A stretch of DNA of 64,000 nucleotides, taken from the NCBI RefSeq assembly GCF_014268785.2, contig NZ_JABWRD020000001.1, forward strand, positions 2,059,001 to 2,123,000, given 5' to 3'. Origin of the DNA: Pseudomonas shirazensis. GTDB lineage: Bacteria > Pseudomonadota > Gammaproteobacteria > Pseudomonadales > Pseudomonadaceae. This document shows positions 44,923-54,979 of the stretch, in pieces; positions within the stretch are counted from its first letter, which is position 1; each line of letters opens with the position of its first letter. The position numbers and the translations under genes were made by a program. The notes under the pieces were generated by a model. It was not told the DNA's origin. It did not search any database and worked only from the letters and a program-made list of their open reading frames with translations.

Positions 44923-45812
44923 CAGTCGCCCCCACCCCCCAGGCGGCTGCCCCAGCCGAGCTTGGTGCGGCAGACTTCGTAATAGTTGTGATCGAGCGGG
45001 TGGATCAGGCGCAGTTTCTGCGGCTTTTTGCTCACCGTGATGGTATCGCCGGGGGCGCAGGTGAAGTGGTTCTGGCCGTCACAGGACACTTGCGGATAGA
45101 TCTGCAGGTCCTGCGAGACGACGATCTTCAGCTCGCTGTTGCCATCGACCACGATCGGCCGGCCCGACAGGGTGTGCGGGTACATCGGCACGATGACGAT
45201 GGCGTCGAGCTTGGGATGCATGATCGGCCCGCCGGCCGACAGCGCATAGGCGGTCGAGCCGGTGGGGGTGGCGACGATCAGGCCGTCGGCCTTCTGGCTG
45301 CAGACGAACTGGCCATCGATGTAGATTTCGAACTCGATCATCCGCGTCGACTTGCCCGGGTGCAGGACCACGTCGTTGAGCGCGTCGCCCTGGCCAATGG
45401 CTTCACCGTGACGGCGCACTTCGGCCTGCAGCAAGAAGCGGTTTTCGACCAGGTAGTGGCCGTCGAGCACTTCGGCGACCTTGACCTCGAGCTCATCCGG
45501 GCGGATGTCGGTGAGAAAGCCCAGGTTGCCGCGGTTGATACCGAGCACCGGTACATTGTGCCGGGCCAGTGCGCGTGCGGCGCCGAGCAGGCTGCCATCG
45601 CCGCCGACCACGATGACCAGGTCACAGACCTCGCCGAGCAGCTTGCGGGTCGAGGTCTGCAGGCCATGCCCTGGCAGCACTTCGGCAATCGTGTCCTCGA
45701 GGATCACGTGCATATGGCGATCGAGGAGGAACGTTTTCAGTCGGCGAATGGTGTCGAGCACCTGTGAGCTGCCCAGGCGGCCGATGATACCGATATTGCG
45801 AAATTGCTCCAT
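44922..45812 (-). CDS. nadK: NAD kinase
   Basis: The 296-residue enzyme phosphorylates NAD+ to NADP+. It contains the family motifs VVGGDGSLLGAARAL (GGDG), GINRGNLGFLTD and TPTGSTAYALSAGGP. The length matches gammaproteobacterial NadK. It is the first gene of a minus-strand series (nadK, phosphoesterase, rhomboid, DUF1315, DUF2797, pepN) and is divergent from the DUF1853 gene. Confidence 0.97.
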   Translation of the reverse strand: MEQFRNIGIIGRLGSSQVLDTIRRLKTFLLDRHMHVILEDTIAEVLPGHGLQTSTRKLLGEVCDLVIVVGGDGSLLGAARALARHNVPVLGINRGNLGFLTDIRPDELEVKVAEVLDGHYLVENRFLLQAEVRRHGEAIGQGDALNDVVLHPGKSTRMIEFEIYIDGQFVCSQKADGLIVATPTGSTAYALSAGGPIMHPKLDAIVIVPMYPHTLSGRPIVVDGNSELKIVVSQDLQIYPQVSCDGQNHFTCAPGDTITVSKKPQKLRLIHPLDHNYYEVCRTKLGWGSRLGGGGD

Positions 45813-45913
45813 GGTGCTCCTGCAAGGCCGTACGGCGGGTAACGATAGCGGGTAACGATAGACGGATTATGGTCGAAACGACCGTCCAGCGGCAAACCGG
45901 CTATGCTCGCAGG

Positions 45914-46858
45914 ATGACGCCCTTCACCGAGCTGCGCGACCTGCCCCGCCGTTTGCGCCGCCCTGCGGTGCGCGATCTGGCCTGGGCGCTGCTGTCGCCA
46001 CCGCTGATGCGCGACTTGCCCGCACCACAGCGCCACCCGTTGACCGCCAGTGACTGGGCTGCCGACCCACAGCAGCTGCAGGACTGGTTACTGGCGCTGG
46101 ATGGCGATGATCAACCGCTGCGCGATTGGCTGGCGAAGATGACCAGCCGGCGCCTGGGCCTGTATTACGAGGCCCTCTGGCAGTTCGCCTTGAACCACGC
46201 CAGCGGGGTCGAACTACTCGGCGCCAATCTGCCGATCCGCGAAGGCGGCCGCACGCTGGGCGAGCTGGATATCCTCCTGCGCGACCGCGACGGTGTGCAT
46301 CATCTGGAACTGGCGATCAAGCTCTATCTCGGCCCGGCCAATGGCGCTGGCCCAGACTCCATGCACTGGCTGGGGCCTGGTTGCCATGATCGGCTCGACC
46401 TGAAACTGGCACACCTTGTCGGTCATCAGTTGCCGATATCTGCTCGCCCAGAGAGCCAGGCGCTGCTTGCGGAGCTTGGCCTGGATCAGCCCCAGGCGCA
46501 CCTGTGGCTGGGCGGCTATCTGTTCTACCCAGGCATGCTTGCAGTCCATCCTCCAGCCGGCGCAGAACCTGCGCACTTACGCGGTGACTGGCTGCATCGG
46601 CGCGACTGGCTCGGCTACCGCTGCAGCGCAGCAGAGGGCCGCTGGCAGATACTGGCGCGCCAGCAATGGCTAGCACCCGCGCGTATTGCAGACAGCGAAT
46701 GCTGGACGCCAGCGCAGTTCGAGCAATGGCTGATGCAGCTGGACCCGTTCGCACCCGCGCAATTGCTGGTCAGGTTGACGCAGGCCGAAGACGGCGGCTG
46801 GGAGGAACAGCAGCGGTTGTTTCTGGTGGCGGACAGCTGGCCACACTTGCCGACCTGA
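45914..46858 (+). CDS. DUF1853 family protein
   Basis: The 314-residue cytosolic protein contains LGLYYEALWQFAL, GRTLGELDILLRD and HHLELAIKLYLG, the DUF1853 core. The pattern E-x(n)-GELD-x(n)-ELAIK resembles the D-E-K motif of PD-(D/E)XK nucleases, so a nuclease-like fold is possible but untested. The ATG at 45914 has AGG two bases upstream; an ATG at 45869 has no ribosome site. Divergent from nadK, it is followed by cytochrome b561 after about 147 bases. Confidence 0.82.
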   Translation: MTPFTELRDLPRRLRRPAVRDLAWALLSPPLMRDLPAPQRHPLTASDWAADPQQLQDWLLALDGDDQPLRDWLAKMTSRRLGLYYEALWQFALNHASGVELLGANLPIREGGRTLGELDILLRDRDGVHHLELAIKLYLGPANGAGPDSMHWLGPGCHDRLDLKLAHLVGHQLPISARPESQALLAELGLDQPQAHLWLGGYLFYPGMLAVHPPAGAEPAHLRGDWLHRRDWLGYRCSAAEGRWQILARQQWLAPARIADSECWTPAQFEQWLMQLDPFAPAQLLVRLTQAEDGGWEEQQRLFLVADSWPHLPT

Positions 46859-47005
46859 GCAACAGGCCGCCAGGGTTTTCGACAGATTCACGCAAATATC
46901 CGCGCAGCCTTCGACCTGTAGCAAAGAAATCTGTCAGCCATTGATTAGAGTTAGCGATACGCGCCAGCAAGAGCGCCTTTTCGACCTGATAAGTGAGGAG
47001 TGACC

Positions 47006-47551
47006 ATGGTTCCAACCAACCCGCCGGCGCATTACGCGCGGATCTCGATTGCCCTGCACTGGCTGATGCTGGTGTTGCTGGCAAGCGTCTACGCCCTGAT
47101 CGAACTGCGCGGCCTGTTCCCCAAGGACAGCGCCGAACGCAACCTGATGAAAGACCTGCACTTCATGTTCGGCCTGACCGTGTTCGTACTGGTGTGGCTG
47201 CGCCTGGCCATGCGCCTGATCAACCCGACGCCGCCCATCACGCCCAAGCCGCCGGCCTGGCAGACTGGCCTGGCGCACCTGGTGCACCTGCTGCTGTACC
47301 TGCTGATGATCGGCATGCCGCTGGCAGGCTGGCTGATCCTCAGCGCTGCCGACAAGCCGATCCCGTTCTACGGCCTCGAACTGCCCGCGCTGGTCGGGCC
47401 TGATTCGGACTTTGCCAAGTTCATCAAAGGCTGGCATGAGCGGGTTGGCGGCTGGGGCTACTGGCTGATTGGCCTGCATGCACTGGCCGGGCTTTACCAT
47501 CACTACATCAAGCGCGATAACACCCTGGTGCGCATGCTGCCCTACAAGTAA
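47006..47551 (+). CDS. cytochrome b561 family protein
   Basis: The 181-residue membrane protein has four hydrophobic helices with the four haem-ligand-type histidines: SIALHWLMLV, DLHFMFG, LVHLLLY and GLHALAGLYHH. It fits the bacterial di-haem cytochrome b561 family (CybB), which moves electrons in the inner membrane. GAGGAG (46995-47000) positions the ATG 5 bases on; the GTG two codons earlier is less suitable. Its last 10 bases overlap the convergent deaminase gene. Upstream, 46859-47005 shows no gene. Confidence 0.92.
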   Translation: MVPTNPPAHYARISIALHWLMLVLLASVYALIELRGLFPKDSAERNLMKDLHFMFGLTVFVLVWLRLAMRLINPTPPITPKPPAWQTGLAHLVHLLLYLLMIGMPLAGWLILSAADKPIPFYGLELPALVGPDSDFAKFIKGWHERVGGWGYWLIGLHALAGLYHHYIKRDNTLVRMLPYK

Positions 47552-48441
47552 CCGCGTCGGCCCTGCAGCCCGCCTGTGTGCACGAACAGCAGGCGGCTGC
47601 CGGGCCTGAAGCGCCCCGCCTCGACCTCATCGCGCAGCGCCAGCAGGGCCTTGCCGGTGTACACCGCCTCCAGCGGCAGGCCACTGTGCTGTTCGCTGTC
47701 GGCGATAAACGCCAGCAGCTCATCATCCATGCGCGCAAAGCCGCCACGGCAAGCGTCATGCAATTGGTAGCCCCGCTCTCCTGCCAACGCTGCAACCGTC
47801 GCCGCTACGCCGTGGTCTGCTGGAACTGCAAGGGCGCCATGCACCGGGCGCGCACCGGCTTCAGCGAGCACCAGCCCCGCCAGGGTGGTGCCGGTACCGA
47901 CGGCCAGCCACCAGCCATCGTAGTCATCCCAACCCAGCTGCGGCAGCTGCTCGCGTGCCTGCTCGACGATCAATCGGCAACCCTGTGCGCCGGCCATGCC
48001 GCCACCGCCCTCGGCGATGCACTGCCAGCCGGGGTAGCGGGCTTGCCACTCAGCCCAGAACTGCGGCTCATGTCGCGCCCGGTAGCCGCCATAGCCGAGC
48101 CAGTGCAGTTGCATGCCCAAGGCTTGCAGGTCGCGCACAGTCGGGGTGTCCTGCGCATGGCCACGCAGCAGGCCGGCGGTGGCAAAGCCAAACCGTTTGC
48201 CGGCAGCGGCCAGCGCGTGCAAATGGTTGGAGTGGTTGCCGCCCAGGCTGATCAAGCCGGGCGCGTTGCACCGCCAGGCTTCGACCAGATGGTCGCGCAG
48301 CTTGAACCACTTGTTGCCGCTGATCAGCGGGTCGATCAGGTCCAGGCGCAACACTGCGAGCTGGACCTCAGCGCGCTGAGTCCAGGGCAAGCACAGCGGT
48401 TGTAGAGGTGCCTGAGGCAGGCAGGAGAGTTCGGCAGACAT
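47542..48441 (-). CDS. PLP-dependent D-cysteine desulfhydrase / ACC deaminase family protein
   Basis: The 299-residue protein belongs to fold-type II PLP enzymes. The PLP lysine lies in LISGNKWFKLRDHL, and SLGGNHSNHLHALA follows, which binds the cofactor phosphate region; AVGTGTTLAGLVLA holds the phosphate cup. It resembles the D-cysteine desulfhydrase/1-aminocyclopropane-1-carboxylate deaminase family. Which of the two reactions applies cannot be decided here; true ACC deaminases are longer (about 338), so a desulfhydrase or an uncharacterised activity is more likely. Confidence 0.88.
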   Translation of the reverse strand: MSAELSCLPQAPLQPLCLPWTQRAEVQLAVLRLDLIDPLISGNKWFKLRDHLVEAWRCNAPGLISLGGNHSNHLHALAAAGKRFGFATAGLLRGHAQDTPTVRDLQALGMQLHWLGYGGYRARHEPQFWAEWQARYPGWQCIAEGGGGMAGAQGCRLIVEQAREQLPQLGWDDYDGWWLAVGTGTTLAGLVLAEAGARPVHGALAVPADHGVAATVAALAGERGYQLHDACRGGFARMDDELLAFIADSEQHSGLPLEAVYTGKALLALRDEVEAGRFRPGSRLLFVHTGGLQGRRGYL

Positions 48442-48495
48442 CGGCCGAGTCTACCAGCTTGGGCCGGGGCCGCGCTGCAGCCCCAACCCATGCCG

Positions 48496-50604
<2,109 letters not shown>

Positions 50605-50606
50605 TT

Positions 50607-50619
50607 AAACAGCCGTTTG
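50607..50619. promoter_or_regulatory. PsrA-like fatty-acid regulator site upstream of fadH
   Basis: AAACAGCCGTTTG matches the PsrA consensus (G/C)AAAC-N2-4-GTTTG except that the first flanking base is T. It lies between fadH and the divergent nitrilase-like gene, 84 bases before the fadH start. PsrA controls beta-oxidation genes in Pseudomonas, so the setting is plausible; it is a single short match. Confidence 0.45.
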
Positions 50620-50696
50620 AACCGGCTCAATGATCGAAACTGACAACTTATTGATCCTGCTGCACAGCAGGTCTACCCTAAGGCTCCTTACATTCG

Positions 50697-51848
50697 ATGG
50701 TGCCGCAGCGGTTCATGCGCAAACTTCTCGCAAGCGCCCTGGCGCTGGTAATGATCGCCGCGTTGTGTGGCTATGGTTTCTGGACGCAACAGCGCCCTGA
50801 AGGCCACTACCTGTCTGACCTGCGTATCGAGCTGGCGCTCAATCAGGGTAGCCCTGGCGAGCGCGGCAACCTGCTCGGCATCGAGCCGCTGCTCTACCCC
50901 AGCGACTATCAAAACCTGCAACGGCTGCGCCTCAAGCTTGCCGCCTACCTGCAGCAGGCCCGCGAGCAGGGGCTGGTGAATCCGCGCACGGTAGTGGTAT
51001 TGCCTGAGCACATCGGTACCTGGCTGTGGGCGCGCGGTGAAAAAAACGAGCTGTATCAAGTGACCCAGCGGCGCGAGGCCGAGCAATGGCTTGAGCTGAG
51101 TAACCCGCTGCGCTACGGCCTGGCAATGCTCTGGGCGACCGGCGACGACCGGCGCGCAGATGCGCATCTGCGCATGAAGGCGGCGCAGATGGCCGCCGAC
51201 TATCAGGCCCTGTTCAGCGGCCTGGCGAAGGAATTTGGCGTGACTCTGGTGGCCGGCTCGATTGTCCTGCCCGCGCCCTATGTGGAGAACGGCGTGCTGC
51301 ACGCCGGCAGCGGCCCACTGTTCAACAGCAGCCTGGTATTCGCCGGCGACGGCAGTGTGCTGGGGCAGCCGCAACGCCAGCAGTTTGCCGACAGCGAAGT
51401 ACGCCGGTACATTCAGGACGGTCGCGGGCAGGACGGTCGCGAGCAGCCCCTGCACGTCGTTTCGACCCCCGCTGGACGTCTTGGCGTGTTGATCGGCAGT
51501 GACAGCTGGTACCCGGAAAATTATCAGCAGCTGGCGCAGCAGTCCGCACAGCTGATCGCCAACCCGGTATTTCTCAGTGGCAAGCACAGCTGGGACGCAC
51601 CCTGGCGCGGTAATCGCCATCAGGATGCCGCCGCCGAGCTGCCACTGCAGCGTGGTCAAGTCAGCGAACAACAGGCCTGGCGGCAACTGACCCTGGCCGC
51701 CAATCCCGGCCTGACCAGCATCAGCGTGTTCATGCGTGGCCAATTCTGGGAACTTGGCGCTGACGGTCAAGGCTTTGCCAACCACGCTGGCGGCCAGTTG
51801 GGCGGCACCTCGCAGCATGGCGCCCGCCTGCTCAACGTGTGGTTGTAA
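50697..51848 (+). CDS. nitrilase/carbon-nitrogen-hydrolase-like protein, likely inactive, membrane-anchored
   Basis: The 383-residue protein has an N-terminal hydrophobic anchor or signal (residues 8-28) and a nitrilase-superfamily fold: VVVLPEHIG holds the usual Glu, and NSSLVFAGDGSVLGQ and LGVLIGSDSWYPENYQQLA match the strands around the catalytic site. In active members the last motif reads ICYD or ICFE with the nucleophilic Cys; here it is IGSD. The usual Lys position also appears to be Gln (GQPQRQQF). It therefore looks like a non-catalytic member. It precedes an AraC regulator by 4 bases, as in other Pseudomonas beside fadH. Confidence 0.8.
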   Translation: MVPQRFMRKLLASALALVMIAALCGYGFWTQQRPEGHYLSDLRIELALNQGSPGERGNLLGIEPLLYPSDYQNLQRLRLKLAAYLQQAREQGLVNPRTVVVLPEHIGTWLWARGEKNELYQVTQRREAEQWLELSNPLRYGLAMLWATGDDRRADAHLRMKAAQMAADYQALFSGLAKEFGVTLVAGSIVLPAPYVENGVLHAGSGPLFNSSLVFAGDGSVLGQPQRQQFADSEVRRYIQDGRGQDGREQPLHVVSTPAGRLGVLIGSDSWYPENYQQLAQQSAQLIANPVFLSGKHSWDAPWRGNRHQDAAAELPLQRGQVSEQQAWRQLTLAANPGLTSISVFMRGQFWELGADGQGFANHAGGQLGGTSQHGARLLNVWL

Positions 51849-51852
51849 GGCC

Positions 51853-52893
51853 ATGCCCAGGCCGCGTGTGCGCCTCGGTGAATTGACTGTAGGGTTCGTC
51901 CAGTCTCTGGCTGAGGCCCTGCAACAGCTGGGGCATGATCCTACGCCGTTGCTCGAGCGTTACGGCCTGACCAGCAGCCGCCTGGCCCAGCCCGGCGCGC
52001 GCTTGTCGATACCGCGCTACATGCACCTAGGCCATGCAGCAATCAAGCTCAGCGGCGAGCCGGCGTTGGGCCTGCGCATGGGCAGCTTGAGCCGGCTGGC
52101 ACAGACAGGTTTGGCCGGAGTCACCGCAGCTCAAGCACCGACGCTCGGCGAAGCTGCCCGCACCTTGCTGCGCTTCGAGCCGCTGTATGCGGCCAACTAC
52201 CGTGGCAGCTCGGTGTTTGTCGAAGACACGCAAGGCGCCTGGCTGCGCTTCTATTCGATCAGCCCCTACAACGACTACAACCGCTTCGTGGTCGACTCGC
52301 TGCTGTCGGGCTGGCTTGCGCAGTTAGGCCAGCTTGCGGGGCGGCCGGTGCAGGCAGAGCGAATGGAGATCGAATTTGCAGCGCCAAGCTACGCAGCGGG
52401 CTATCAGGCACTTTGTGCCACGCCGATACACTTCGCGGCCGAAGGTAATCAGCTGCGCCTGAGCCGGGCTACGCTTGAGCAGGCCAACCCGCAGCACTGC
52501 CCCAGCACCTGGCAGCATCTGCTCCAGCTATGTGAAGTGGAGCTCGCCCAGCACACCCGTGTACGCAGCCTTGGCGAGCGCATCACACATCTGCTCGGAC
52601 CGTTGCTTAACGGCGGGCGCGAGCCTGACCTGGAGGAAATCGCCCGCCATTTGCAATTGCCGACCTGGACCCTGCGCCGCAAGCTTGCCGAAGAAGGCAC
52701 GCGCTTTCGCAGCCTGCTCAACGACACCCGTCAGGATCTGGCCGAGACCTACATCCGCGACACGGAGCTGGCCTTCGGCGAGATTGCCTATCTGTTGGGG
52801 TTTGCTTCAGCAGAAGCTTTTCAACGGGCGTTCAAGCGCTGGACCGGGCTTACACCGGGGGAGTTCCGGCGTAATCAACGGCGCACCGGTTAG
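51853..52893 (+). CDS. AraC-family transcriptional regulator
   Basis: The 346-residue regulator has an N-terminal AraC_binding_2/arabinose-like ligand domain (about 15-200, LGHAAIKLSGEPALGLRMG) and a C-terminal pair of helix-turn-helices: LEEIARHLQLPTWTLRRKLAEEG and FGEIAYLLGFASAEAFQRAFKRWTG with the family end LTPGEFR. It is similar in layout to OruR/ArgR-type regulators. It begins 4 bases after the nitrilase-like gene and ends overlapping a tiny convergent ORF. Its target is unknown, with fadH or the preceding gene as candidates by proximity. Confidence 0.92.
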   Translation: MPRPRVRLGELTVGFVQSLAEALQQLGHDPTPLLERYGLTSSRLAQPGARLSIPRYMHLGHAAIKLSGEPALGLRMGSLSRLAQTGLAGVTAAQAPTLGEAARTLLRFEPLYAANYRGSSVFVEDTQGAWLRFYSISPYNDYNRFVVDSLLSGWLAQLGQLAGRPVQAERMEIEFAAPSYAAGYQALCATPIHFAAEGNQLRLSRATLEQANPQHCPSTWQHLLQLCEVELAQHTRVRSLGERITHLLGPLLNGGREPDLEEIARHLQLPTWTLRRKLAEEGTRFRSLLNDTRQDLAETYIRDTELAFGEIAYLLGFASAEAFQRAFKRWTGLTPGEFRRNQRRTG

Positions 52894-52973
52894 AGCTCGG
52901 TGGCGTCGTCTGGCTCGGGGGCGTCCAGTTCATAGGCCTGATATTCGAGCAGCTCTTCCTGATAGTCGTCCAT
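52890..52973 (-). CDS. very small acidic ORF, 27 residues
   Basis: Reads MDDYQEELLEYQAYELDAPEPDDATEL with TAA; the mean composition is strongly acidic. On the minus strand the ATG is preceded by GAGGAAGCAGGG, a strong ribosome site. It is convergent with the AraC gene and overlaps its stop by four bases. A small acidic ORF with good start signals is likely translated. I do not know a function. Confidence 0.6.
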   Translation of the reverse strand: MDDYQEELLEYQAYELDAPEPDDATEL

Positions 52974-53112
52974 CGCCCTGCTTCCTCTTCACTCATGATG
53001 TTGGCTCATGTCGCCACGCTAAAGCGGGCGCATGACGCATTGATGACAAGCTTATGAGTGATAAACGTAGCAGGGGTTCGAATGATTACCCTGGGCAAGC
53101 TGTAACAACAAA

Positions 53113-53138
53113 CTGCAAGGCCAATCGAGGCCTTGCAG
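53113..53138 (-). terminator. rho-independent terminator of the DUF2242 lipoprotein gene
   Basis: CTGCAAGGCC and GGCCTTGCAG pair perfectly over a 6-base loop, 7 bases after the lipoprotein stop, followed on the minus strand by TTTGTTGTT. Confidence 0.8.
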
Positions 53139-53145
53139 AGGCCGT

Positions 53146-54000
53146 TTACATCGAGGCTGGAGCAGCCTCGCTGGCCGGAGCCTCCTGCTGCACCTGGATC
53201 GGCGAAGCCTCGTTGGGTGGCGCGATCGGCTGCGAGCTGCGGCTGTCGTCTACCACCGGCGCGGCAGGTGCCTCGCTGACGGGAGCAACGGCCGCTGGGG
53301 CGACTACAGGTGCTTCGAGAGCCGCTGGGGCCGCTGCCGGCGCCACCGCTGCAGCCGGAGCCAATGCGGCCGGCGCTGGCGCTTGCTCTGGCAGGCCCAG
53401 ATCTGGCGCTGGCTGCTCAGCCTTCGGCGCCTCGACCTTGGCTTCAGCCTTTTTCGCCTTCTTCGGTTTGGGCTTGGGCAGGAAGCTCTCGACCAGCGCG
53501 AAGTAGCGCTCATAGAACTGCGGCGCCGTGACGGTTTCGCTGGCCACCTTGACCATCGAATCATCGCTCGAACCGATTGGCATCGACACCGAACCGAGAA
53601 TCCCTACACCAAGGCTGGCCGAGGTATTGGACTTTTTCAGCGCGTAGCGATCCTGCAGGGCGTTGGCGAACATCGTCGAACGCTGGTCATCGCTGCTGTC
53701 GGGCGCACAGGTGACGCTGAAGCTGATCTGCAAATGGTTGTCGCTGTTCTGCTGAAAGCTCTTGTTGCCGGCGATCTGGTTCTCGCCCGTGCTGGTGATG
53801 ATATAGCCCTGGCTGAGCAACGCACGCCGGGCCGCTTCGCAGGAGCCGGCGTCACTGACCGGGAAGCTGCGCGAGTAGGTGCCCGAGTCATCGAAGTTCT
53901 CGTGCTCGTAGACCGCAGGTTTTTTCGAGGAGCAACCGGATACGCCCGCCAGCACAAGGGCCAGCCCGAGCGCACCGAAGACGGATGATCTGGACATCAT
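53146..54000 (-). CDS. DUF2242 family lipoprotein
   Basis: The 284-residue protein begins with a lipoprotein signal peptide whose lipobox is LAGVSGC (Cys about residue 23). The folded part (about 25-180) contains YEHENFDDSGTYSRSF and CEAARRALLSQGYIIT, matching DUF2242. A Lys-rich stretch (PKPKPKKAKKAEAK) and a long Ala/Pro-rich tail follow, so the C-terminus is likely disordered in the periplasm. The double ATG at 53995-54000 makes the start ambiguous by one codon. Function unknown. Confidence 0.85.
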   Translation of the reverse strand: MMSRSSVFGALGLALVLAGVSGCSSKKPAVYEHENFDDSGTYSRSFPVSDAGSCEAARRALLSQGYIITSTGENQIAGNKSFQQNSDNHLQISFSVTCAPDSSDDQRSTMFANALQDRYALKKSNTSASLGVGILGSVSMPIGSSDDSMVKVASETVTAPQFYERYFALVESFLPKPKPKKAKKAEAKVEAPKAEQPAPDLGLPEQAPAPAALAPAAAVAPAAAPAALEAPVVAPAAVAPVSEAPAAPVVDDSRSSQPIAPPNEASPIQVQQEAPASEAAPASM

Positions 54001-54085
54001 GAATACCGGATTGGTCGAATGGCGCCTATTGTGCAACACATGCCCGCTGACTTAAACCGTTGATCTGTGAAGAAGGTGTTCTGCA

Positions 54086-54110
54086 AGGCCGCTCTTACAG
54101 GGGACCGCGT
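54086..54110. repeat. REP-related half-site
   Basis: AAGGCCGCTCTTACAGGGGACCGCG resembles, with a few differences, the junction of the IS110 target (GGCCGCTCCTACAGGGACCGCG). It is a partial REP-type unit without an insertion. The core dinucleotide that the element would use is TT here instead of CT. Confidence 0.6.
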
Positions 54111-54150
54111 TAAGCAGCCGGTAATTTTTTCGCGGTTTCTACCGCAGAAA

Positions 54151-54177
54151 CAAAAAAAGCGACCCGAAGGTCGCTTT
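54151..54177 (-). terminator. rho-independent terminator of the tRNA cluster
   Basis: AAAGCGACC-CGAA-GGTCGCTTT hairpin (54156-54177), followed on the minus strand by a run of T. It lies 43 bases after the last tRNA-Asp. Confidence 0.88.
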
Positions 54178-54219
54178 CTCTGTGTGCTTCAAGGCGTTCA
54201 AGGGGCCTCGAAGCGAAGA

Positions 54220-54296
54220 TGGCGCAGCGGACGGGACTCGAACCCGCGACCCCCGGCGTGACAGGCCGGTATTCTAACCGACTGAACTACCGCTGC
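54220..54296 (-). tRNA. tRNA-Asp (GTC), copy 3
   Basis: 77 nt including an encoded CCA. Acceptor GCAGCGG pairs with CCGCTGC, discriminator G, anticodon GTC in CCTGTCACG, and the TPsiC arm has GGTTCGAGTCC. It is identical in sequence to the other two copies. Confidence 0.97.
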
Positions 54297-54369
54297 GTAT
54301 CATTCAGGCTTACGCCTGTTTGAAACTGGGATCTGACCTACAGCAACCTGTGCTGGCGGTTCAGGCACA

Positions 54370-54394
54370 AAAAAAGCGATAACGTGATCGCTTC
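54370..54394 (-). terminator. internal rho-independent terminator in the tRNA cluster
   Basis: AAGCGAT/ATCGCTT stem (54375-54381 with 54388-54394) with T-run on the minus strand, located between the second and third tRNA-Asp genes. Confidence 0.75.
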
Positions 54395-54437
54395 TTTTGC
54401 GTTGCTTCGAGGCGTTCAAAGGGCCTCGAGGCGAAGA

Positions 54438-54514
54438 TGGCGCAGCGGACGGGACTCGAACCCGCGACCCCCGGCGTGACAGGCCGGTATTCTAACCGAC
54501 TGAACTACCGCTGC
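54438..54514 (-). tRNA. tRNA-Asp (GTC), copy 2
   Basis: 77 nt with encoded CCA and anticodon GTC, identical to copy 3. Its flank (GGCGTTCAA..GGGCCTCGA.GCGAAGA) also repeats that of copy 3, which shows a recent duplication of a tRNA-plus-terminator unit. Confidence 0.97.
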
Positions 54515-54611
54515 GTATCGTTCAGGCTTGCGCCCGATTGAAACTGGGATCTGGCACAAAGGCTTGGCCTTTGAACCTCAGACCGGTGACAAGCACCCAT
54601 CTGGAGAAAAG

Positions 54612-54688
54612 TGGCGCAGCGGACGGGACTCGAACCCGCGACCCCCGGCGTGACAGGCCGGTATTCTAACCGACTGAACTACCGCTGC
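54612..54688 (-). tRNA. tRNA-Asp (GTC), copy 1
   Basis: 77 nt with encoded CCA and anticodon GTC, sequence as in copies 2 and 3 but with different flanks. It follows tRNA-Val in the same orientation. Confidence 0.97.
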
Positions 54689-54766
54689 GCATAGTGGACT
54701 TGCGTCCTGTTCCTCTCTACCGATTTGCTTCTTGCGAAGCTGACCAGTCAGGAACATCTCAGAAAG

Positions 54767-54842
54767 TGGTGGGTGATGACGGGATCGAACCGCCGACCCT
54801 CTGCTTGTAAGGCAGATGCTCTCCCGGCTGAGCTAATCACCC
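54767..54842 (-). tRNA. tRNA-Val (TAC)
   Basis: 76 nt with encoded CCA; acceptor GGGTGAT with ATCACCC, anticodon TAC in CCTTACAAG, TPsiC arm GGTTCGATCC. It is the first gene of the minus-strand Val-Asp-Asp-Asp cluster. Confidence 0.97.
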
Positions 54843-54979
54843 ATATTCGCTTCAAGTGTTGCCTAGTTTTACCTAGCCTTGCTTGTTACGTTTACTTCGC
54901 TGAGGCCGCGAAATTTACGCAGGTACCGATGCTAAGTCAATACCCCCATTGAATTTTTTTTCAAAAAGGGCAAAACGGA

